Assembly: GCF_030272615.1 (NCBI RefSeq)
Contig: NC_081410.1
Coordinates: forward strand, 144,059,349-144,123,348
Length of the DNA stretch: 64,000 bases
Direction: 5' to 3'
DNA from: Cryptomeria japonica
Lineage: Eukaryota > Streptophyta > Pinopsida > Cupressales > Cupressaceae
Positions 56,881-64,000 of the stretch are shown here, piece after piece (position 1 is the first letter of the stretch; the number at the start of each line of letters is the position of its first letter). Made by a program: the position numbers and the translations under genes. The notes below the pieces were generated by a model. That model was not told the origin of the DNA and did no database searches. It saw nothing but the letters and a program-made list of their open reading frames with translations.

Positions 56881-58824
56881 ATTTCTCAATAGGCCTAAAT
56901 TGGTTTAATCTATCAAGTGGACCCAAAGGATATACTTTTTCTTTTTTTTCAATTAGTTTTTTCAATAACAAACTTCAACACCCACACCTCTTCTCAAACA
57001 ACCACCCCATTGTGTGTTATACAACGTTGTTCTAGCTTTCTTCCTCAAGTTACTCAAGTCCTCCACTAGAGGTCCAAACTCCAAGTTGATTCCTTAACCA
57101 TAATTATTGATTGGATTAGGCTCATTTTGAGTATTTCAATTGTCCTTCAAGAGTTTGGAAGGTTCTAACTTCATTTAGGCAATCGAGTTCCACTTTTTGT
57201 TAAAACAGTGCTAGAAAGGCTACTAGCCCGTGGAGGCCTAATTGGGTGATTTTTGCTTGTATAGTGAAACATTGGCCAAAAAAACCATAAAACCTGACTT
57301 GGGAGGTATCAACAAGGTCTATACTCAAGGATTTTTATGGTTTTAGCTTCTGAGAGGATGGTATAATGACTGTCCGCATTTTTAGGCAACAATGTAGGGT
57401 TTTGAGAGGGTTTTGCTCATGTAACAAAGGGAGTCACTTATAAACCACAAAAAAAGCCTCCAAAATCTTGTAGAACTTATACCACATAATTTATAACACT
57501 TCCCCAACTCTTCCCTGCATGACATTATGACAAACATTTTCCATACAAACAATAAAGTGACTGTTTTATGCATTGTCACTACAATTTCATTGTTTTTGTT
57601 GCACTTTGCATGGTTAGAATTTAATGGGAAACATCACCAAGGTATGTAAAAACCTCAAAAAAAAATTTCAACTCCTGTCACAAGATTCCAAGGCATGAAC
57701 ATGTTCATTAAACAACTTTGGATTCAAAAAACATTAAATTCCCCAAAACTGGGTACTTATTGCCAGCCACAACTTCACACATTTTCAAGGTGAAATAAGA
57801 ATTGTTTGGAGATCCAAATACATCCAAAACTCCAAGGAAACTATTGCATACCTTTTACTTAAGTTTTTTCACTCAATTGACGTTTGAGTACAAACTTGTT
57901 TGAGTCTTTATGCAATTTTACTAGCCAAGTCCATCTCCAACCTGCCCAGTATGAACTCAAAAACACTTCTTTTGCACAACCCTGACCAAAATATGAAATA
58001 TTTACACTATACATGAGAAATAAAACTTTTCTAAGTCCATCCATGGAAGCCCAAACCTGGAATTAGACAAGTTGATGCATTTTGGAGGCCAAAACCCATG
58101 ACAAGGCAGCCAAAGAGCAAAAATGAAACTTTTTTTGTACAACCAACTTCCAAACACAAAACCTACAATATAATTACATGGAAAGAATTGAATATACATT
58201 AAAATAACTTTAAAAAAGGTATAGTATGAAAATGATAAGCTACAATACGGACTGTTGTCCAAAATAGAGTCAGAACATGAGAAAAAGCCAGAAAATGCTT
58301 GCTCTTGCAATTGATTTTGATAGAAAGTACAAAATCCAACCCTATACCAAGAAGAGGGAGGCATATAAATATAATTTTGAGTTGGTTATCAAGTCTTGTA
58401 TAGACATAAGTCATTTTAGACTTCTTTTTACAAAATTGTGTCCAAAATGATAACTTTTGTTGCTCCAAGTGACAATTTGAGCAACCTAACTCTACCAACC
58501 TTCCAAAATCACCTAGGAATGACTAAAAACACTTTCTAAACATGTTTCAATTATTTCCAAAGAATGGATAAGCCTATAAGGTGATTTTCCACTTTTTAGC
58601 CTTATTTGGCCTAGAAGCACAAAATTGACAATTCAAGCCCTAAGAAGCAAAACTTGATCTCTCAAGCACAAAATGAGATCAAACACTTATGAAATGACTA
58701 AAAACAACCTATGAAAACATTTTAAAACTAAGAAGACACTTAAGCATGAAAAATACCAAAAAAATGGAGAGTGAAGCATGACTAGGTGCTCCTGCACCAA
58801 TCCGTAAGGGGATTGTAGAAAAAT
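56881..58824. other. Unexplained 1.9-kb spacer in C
   Basis: A/T-rich, no convincing ORF on either strand; the minus-strand ORFs (for example 58002-58498) look random. It may be an inserted, unrecognised sequence or decayed ORF linker. I found no clear terminal repeats. Confidence 0.4.
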
Positions 58825-61162
58825 ATGAACTTTATCTATTTCATGGTCAACAAGGACCAATGCCACATGGAGGCAGTAGAGCCTAGGAAATTTTGGATTT
58901 TTCCAATGGGTTATGAGGTTTATGGTCAAACTCTTGAGGTCTATGCTCAACACCTTCTAAGTAAACCGGTGGACCCCAATGAGCCCAGATTTGGTACCAT
59001 CAAGGAGAAAGATATGGAGTTGCATAAGAAGTTCACCCAACCCAAAAGGTATCCAAAATGGTTGAGGAAGTGGATGTGCAAATGGGATTCACTAGAGAAG
59101 TAGTGAAGCAAGCAAGGGAGAAGCAAGCACAAATGGAAGCTAAGGAGGAGTAAAAGAAGACTAAGGTTGAACCACCTCCCTCCAAGGCAAAGCCTAAAGT
59201 GACTAACTTTGCCTCTGCTCCGATGAAGCCATCAACATGACAAAGTTCATCTCGAAAAGGATTTCTTAAGAAAAAAGAGAAACCAAAGAGGACTTATGTT
59301 ATTGTGTCTCTAGTTGCATCTGACACTGAGAAATATGAAGAAGTAGTAAAAACAAAAATTATCAGAGTAGAAAGGAAACCTCAGTCTGGTGGAGCTCAGC
59401 AGAGAAAGAAGGCCAAATATGAATCTACTCTAACCGAAAGACCTAAGAGAGGAAGAAGGATAAGAATAGAACTTGATGAAGATCTTTAATCTGATAATTT
59501 TCAAGGTAAATATACCATTATTCCCCATTGACAATAGAGCATTTGATTGATAAAATAATTGTTGATGGCAATCTGAAAAACGTTGGAGCACATTATGAAA
59601 ATATTGATGAGGGCGATCAAAGGAAAGTTGAGGAAGTTGTTATTTTGCACTTACACAACTTCAAAAAATCCTTGATTGAATTGGAAAGTAGCATCCCAAA
59701 GGATCTATACAACATTCTTGATGCTAGGAGGTTGACTGCCAACAAAATAGACAAAGAGATGAAAGAGCGTGAACTAATCAATGTTTGCACTTGTATCACT
59801 CAAGAACAAGCACATAGACTCATTAATCAAGACAATAAGAAGGAATTCAGGAGCATAAATAGAGTAAACAGGCTAATGATTGGCAAGGTTGAAGAAGTAT
59901 GGAGAAGGATCATAAATAATGACCCTTTAAATAACGATGCCACTCAGAAGGAAGATACTTCTCATCCGGAAGTATAGGCAAGTGTCCGAGATGATCAGAA
60001 AGATAAAACTCAAAATGAGACACATCTTATAGATCAGCCAAATGTAACTCTTGATGCCAAGATTGGTGAGAATCATCTAGTGGAAGGGAATGTTGGAGAA
60101 GTTCCTTAAGTTCCAAGAGATGATACTGCATCAAGTGGTGACACCGATGCATAGAATAAAGGGGATGATGTAGAGAAAGAAGAATCGGAGAAAACAGAGG
60201 TGTGGGATAAATAAAAAGAGGTGGATAAAGACAAGAAAATTGTTGATACTCCAGCAATTGACACTCCAAAAGACAAAGGGAAAAACTTCCTACCTCAGAT
60301 TTTAATTAATCTTGATGGCCCATTGGATATTAGGTAGATGTCTCCAACTGAAAAGCTAATGGTTGCAGCTATATTTCAGGCCCAAGCTAGTCAAGACCTG
60401 GTTAAGTTTGAGAGTGAAGATAAAAAGATTATTTAGATGTATATTGATGTTTTGTAAAAGGTGGTACTGTACTTGCAACTATATTCCAGTGCTAACCCCT
60501 CTGGTAAATTATTGCAATTGATAAATAATCTAAATAACAATTTTGAATCATTGGAAAAGTCTACCACCAAGCGGGTATTAGATAGATTTAAGGAATTTTA
60601 TATGTAGACATTTGGGGAAATGATAGAAGATGATAGAGTGAGATTAAACAAAGGTTTGCAAAGTATTTTGGAGGCATTGGCTGAAGGTGGTAAGATATAT
60701 AAATCTTGTCTTATTTTGGCCAAATTTATAGTTGATATAGACAAATAGATTAATATTTGGCAGGGTAAGCTAGCTAGAATTTCATAGTTATTTGACTCAA
60801 ACATAGTCCTAACCAACAACATAGAAGGGCAAGTAATGGCTCTAAATGATCAAATCTCGAACCTCAATTAGGATAAAGAAAAAATTTTGAGGAGAGTTGG
60901 TGAACTCAAGAACCTAATTTCCCCCCAAAAGGACACCATGTTGAGTAATAAAGTATATTGTATGAAGGCTATGGCTCAACCTATTCCAACTGAATTGAAG
61001 GATGTGGAGATTCATGCCTATGTTTTCAGTGCATTCATCATAGTTTTGGATAACTTGAAGAGTGGGTGGGGCACACACTTAGGATTTTTGAAGACCATTT
61101 TTGTTGACATCTTCAAGCTTGTATGGTATATCCAGTATACACCCTTGTATATAAGCTTTTGA
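58825..61162 (+). pseudogene. C ORF3: long coiled-coil ORF relic with glutamine-position stops
   Basis: The first piece, 58825-59103, encodes FWIFPMGYEVYGQTLEVYAQ and PKRYPKWLRKWMCKW. A basic middle follows at 59304-59489 (RPKRGRRIRIELDED). From 59528 to the TGA at 61162 one frame is kept for about 545 codons with 11 internal stops: 8 TAG, 3 TAA and no TGA. Contents are charged and helical (LIDKIIVDGNLKNVG; LRRVGELKNLISPQK), with an acidic Thr/Glu/Lys region in the middle. No enzyme motif is visible. It may be a structural or accessory protein of C. Confidence 0.6.
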
Positions 61163-61362
61163 GGAGCACCCCAGCTTTGGCATTTCTATCAAAGGGGGAG
61201 AGTAGAGTGAAAAATGTACATGAGGATGCAAGTTTTTGGGTTGATACAATTTTTTGAGATTTTGATCAAGGGGGAGCCTTAGAAATTTTGTTCCGGTATC
61301 CAGGTTGTTTCAACACTTAGTCAATTTTCACGAGTGTTGCCATCAATTCCAAAGGGGGAGAT
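61163..61362 (+). other. C 3' untranslated region and polypurine tract
   Basis: Purine runs at about 61191 and 61267 and the terminal tract AAAGGGGGAGA at 61351-61361, one base before the LTR. Confidence 0.75.
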
Positions 61363-62293
61363 TGTTGGAAATTGACACTCATCTGGTGAATTTTGGTGCA
61401 TGGATAATGGTTTAGGGTTGTCATTGATGGCAACTCTTCATGAGAATCCTATCTGGTAGCTATAATTTTTGGAGGAGTGGTCTAGTAACTAGTAATCTAA
61501 CTTCAGTAATTCGGGTTAAGAAGAACAATTTTTCTCCAAAAGCTTTCCAGTGATTGCAGTGATGAGATTAGTACATAAGATGATAGGGTCAACTTATAGA
61601 AATCATTTTATCATCTTTTGGGTGATTCGGTTCAAGTTGACTCATGTTTACATGTTACATTACATGATGACTTGATAAATATTTTGTTTGTGTTTGTGGA
61701 TATATAAGACATATGTAGAAAATCTTTTTGGTGTATGATGAGAGCGAGTTGCGACCAAGAATCAATTTTGGCATATTTTCATGTGCGCATTCTTGATCTG
61801 GTAGCTGATTAAGGTAGAAAATATAGCAGAGTTGCAGGGAAGATACAGTCATAATTTTTCACTTAACTGGAACTCATCCAAGCATTGTTTGATGTTATTT
61901 TGTAGTTGAATCATTGTAATTCATCATTGTAATTCATCATTGTAAATGATTTGTAAGGCAATGATCCTTCCAAGGTTTTAGCCCTTATTGTAATTGAGTT
62001 GTAAGCTCTAGGTAATGTGCCTAAATGCAAAGTGCATTCCCCTTTTGTAATATTGTTTTTCTACTGGCCATAGTAGAATAATATTGTGGGTTCAAATCCC
62101 ACCATTGTTTTTCCCACTTGGGTTTCCACGTAGAAATCTTGGCGTTATGATTTTTTGGTTGATTATCTTGTGTTTCTGGACTTTACTTTCTTGCATATGC
62201 TTATGGTGGTTTGAGATTAAGTCAAAAAAATTGTTTGCCGATAGATCACTGATTCACCCCCCCCCCCCCTCTGAGTGATCCTTGATTCCAATA
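61363..62293 (+). repeat. C 3' LTR
   Basis: 931 bp matching 44934-45862, with TATATAAG at 61701 and a C run at about 62257-62269. Its last bases are AATA where the 5' LTR has AACA. Confidence 0.88.
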
Positions 62294-62298
62294 GTTAC

Positions 62299-63049
62299 CT
62301 CTTATTTAGAGTTGCATTTTACATATATTAATATCTTTTCTTGCATTGAATATTCCTTCATGTGAATACATTGTGCATTTTCTTATGTATTATCTCTCCT
62401 TAGAGGTTGTGTAATTTTTCTCATTGTCCCTACACTTGGGGGGCTTTGATCTCTCTCATCCTTTCTAAGGATCCACTTTTCCTTTGTTGAGTGTTGTTTT
62501 CTTATGATTTGATATTATTCCTTGTGTTAATTTATTGTTTGCTCAAGGATTCTCTCTTATACAAAAGGTGTGTATCCTTGACTACAACCTCTTTTACACT
62601 TGGGAATGTATATTCATTATAAACAAACCCTTCAGTTTGGGTCAAAAGTGTGTCATCCTACATCAAGAATCCCTTTCACCTAGAAATAGGGGAAAGGTAA
62701 GAATTCTTATTCTCCTTCCCTTCTTTTGATAGAAGATGTTATGTTTGTTTGAAAAACTCCTCTTGGAGGTAGATATCTTCTGAGAAAAGCTCTTTTCTCC
62801 TCCAATTATCCTCTTTACACTTGTTGCAATATATCTCTTTTTCAAATATCTAATCCTTGCTTGTAAGAGTATTAATTCTTTATCTTGGATTTATGAAAAT
62901 TGTTGCTTAAAGGATATCTCCTTGGTGTTGAAGGTGGGTGTCCTTTTTTCTAGCTTCCTTAAGACATCAATATAGGGATATGTTGCATCTTAAGGGGGGG
63001 CATACATAACACCCTCTTTGTACTATATTTTTTCATGTCTTAAATGAGG
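62299..63049 (+). other. Relic retroelement sequence right of C
   Basis: 62299-62405 aligns loosely with 31056-31140 (GTTG(A/C)ATTTT, GATATC, TTGCAT, TCTCTCCTTAGAGG), so it may be D0 sequence or a relative. A run TTAAGGGGGGCAT near 62991-63003 resembles a polypurine tract. No usable ORF. Confidence 0.35.
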
Positions 63050-63365
63050 TGTTCATTCTTAAAACTAGAGAAAAAAAACTCTTACATAAGATGCTTTAGG
63101 CACAAAACTAGACACAACATTTCTATATGTCTTATACATCGTGCACATTCTCGAAACCATAGAAAATAAACTCTTAAATGAGATTTCCTTGAAACCAGGA
63201 ATATATTTGTCTTAATCAAGGTTACACATTCTTGAAACCAAAGAAAATAAACTCTTATATGAGATCTTTCCAATACAAGATGACCCTTGGAATTTTTTAT
63301 TTCATGTCTTAAATAGGTTTTTGTGTACTCAAGACTAGAGAAAAAAACTCTTATATGGGATGCTT
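63050..63365 (+). repeat. Four-copy degenerate tandem repeat
   Basis: A GAAACCA(A/T)AGAAAATAAACTC-type core with TTA(A/T)ATGAGAT recurs near 63061, 63152, 63233 and 63330, spaced about 80-97 bp. TTTCATGTCTTAAAT recurs at 63032 and 63300. Confidence 0.75.
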
Positions 63366-63403
63366 AACACTTTAAACCAAACATCACTTGCATACACACA
63401 TAA

Positions 63404-64000
63404 TGTAACGCCCTGCCAAGGAACCCTAGAGGATCTAACCTAACTAACTCAACTAAGAAAAGAAGTATTTTTTTTTAAATATCTTAACGTGTATTCTAAT
63501 GTCATGCTTTATTAGAGACAATATTATGAACTCAAATGCACAAGAAAAAGGAAACACAACCAAACCATCTTCTAAGGTTCCTTAACAGTGTTACTTAACA
63601 ACTCATGGAAGCATGAAAGGAACTATATCTAACAAAGTTACCAACTTAACCATCTTACGGGAAAAAACAACTCTCCAAATCCCCAAAAGACTAATTAAAA
63701 TCAATAAACCTTAATACCCTCTCAACCAATCAATATTCAAGAAATAATGTTCATTTCATAAAATGCTAATCCAAAGTTTGGTTTGTGGAATTAGGGTTTC
63801 CCACAAAACATAAACTCAGAACCTAAAAATATAATTGCAAATATAAATATACTTTCCTTAAAAATAGCCACCACAAGAAATGCCTCCTAAAATATTAATA
63901 AAAAAGGAAATAATAATTTATACACATAAATATAAGCACCTACAATATATACTCATTAATAAAAATACAAACCATATGATTAATATTTATAAATAATAAT
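63404..64000 (+). repeat. Possible LTR start at the window edge
   Basis: TGTAACGCCCTGCCAAGG at 63404 resembles the TGTAACGCC start of many plant Ty3 LTRs. The rest is A-rich with no ORF. No partner copy lies in the window, so this is a weak call. Confidence 0.3.

Larger units (their letters stand above)
44934..62293 (+). mobile_element. LTR element C, RT-less, carrying element G
   Basis: LTRs at 44934-45862 and 61363-62293 (929 and 931 bp) share start TGTTGG, order and end GATTCCAACA (mutated to AATA at 62293). The flanks are GTTAT (44929-44933) and GTTAC (62294-62298), a target duplication with one change. Without G (48139-56562) the interior is about 7 kb. It encodes a coiled-coil/zinc-knuckle ORF, a second unrecognised ORF and a third coiled-coil ORF. 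I find no protease, integrase or RT, so it is a large non-autonomous element. Confidence 0.82.

Noticed and set aside
58002-58498. Minus-strand ORFs with hydrophobic stretches
   Set aside because: Overlapping short frames in AT-rich sequence with no domain, start context or conserved partner.
59528-61162. Alternative genetic code with TAG/TAA read as glutamine
   Set aside because: Ordinary CAG and CAA codons remain in the same frame, and paired copies in element A show CAG changing to TAG in both directions of comparison; repeat decay is simpler.

Overview
The window reads as repeat-dense, gene-poor nuclear DNA of a seed plant, probably a large gymnosperm-type genome. That is inferred from several layers of old nested LTR elements with initiator-Met-like primer sites, a plant hAT-type transposase and long AT-rich spacers; the species cannot be fixed from sequence alone. 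I recognise no intact host gene, rRNA, tRNA or CRISPR array. Almost every coding stretch is a decayed transposable-element gene.

Layout. (1) 1-8869: Ty1/copia element A, cut by the window start. It is chimeric, with a complete gag-pol domain order, an LTR fragment, a second partial RT-RNase H and a full 3' LTR. (2) A sits in the 5' LTR of Ty3-like element B (8870-17688), which keeps a gag relic and a 3' LTR but shows no pol. B's 3' LTR is split by foldback element E (11958-17427), which has long inverted arms around CT/GA microsatellites and a palindromic minisatellite. (3) B lies in the LTR of D1 (17689-20960), a gag-protease element. D0 (from 20961) interrupts D1's protease, and D2 (21866-28796) is inserted in D0's 5' LTR with a perfect 5-bp target duplication. 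The D family shows gag, protease-like and G-patch parts but no RT or integrase, so it looks non-autonomous (TR-GAG-like).

(4) 31197-44917: element F, a probable 13.7-kb DNA transposon. Both ends carry arrays of a GGCGAA motif. On the minus strand it has a hAT-type transposase relic. Convergent to that is a relic of roughly 1350 codons with an unrecognised N-terminal region, a G-patch, a Ser/Thr/Pro-rich linker and a coiled coil. It also holds two unrecognised relic ORFs and a promoter-side tandem array. This is the most novel-looking unit here. (5) 44934-62293: LTR element C, with matching LTRs of about 930 bp. It encodes a coiled-coil protein with four zinc-knuckle units, a second unrecognised ORF and a third coiled-coil ORF, and no RT. 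Copia element G (48139-56562) is inserted in C's second ORF; G is itself chimeric around an inverted foreign LTR. (6) 62299-64000: relic sequence related to 31056-31140, a short tandem array, and a possible LTR starting TGTAACGCC.

How the parts work together: A and G are decayed copies of elements that once encoded their own replication proteins. B, C and the D elements carry particle-type genes only and would have needed RT and integrase from elsewhere. F would have moved by cut-and-paste. In the longest relics the stops are mostly TAG or TAA at glutamine-compatible codons, which fits methylation-driven C-to-T decay.
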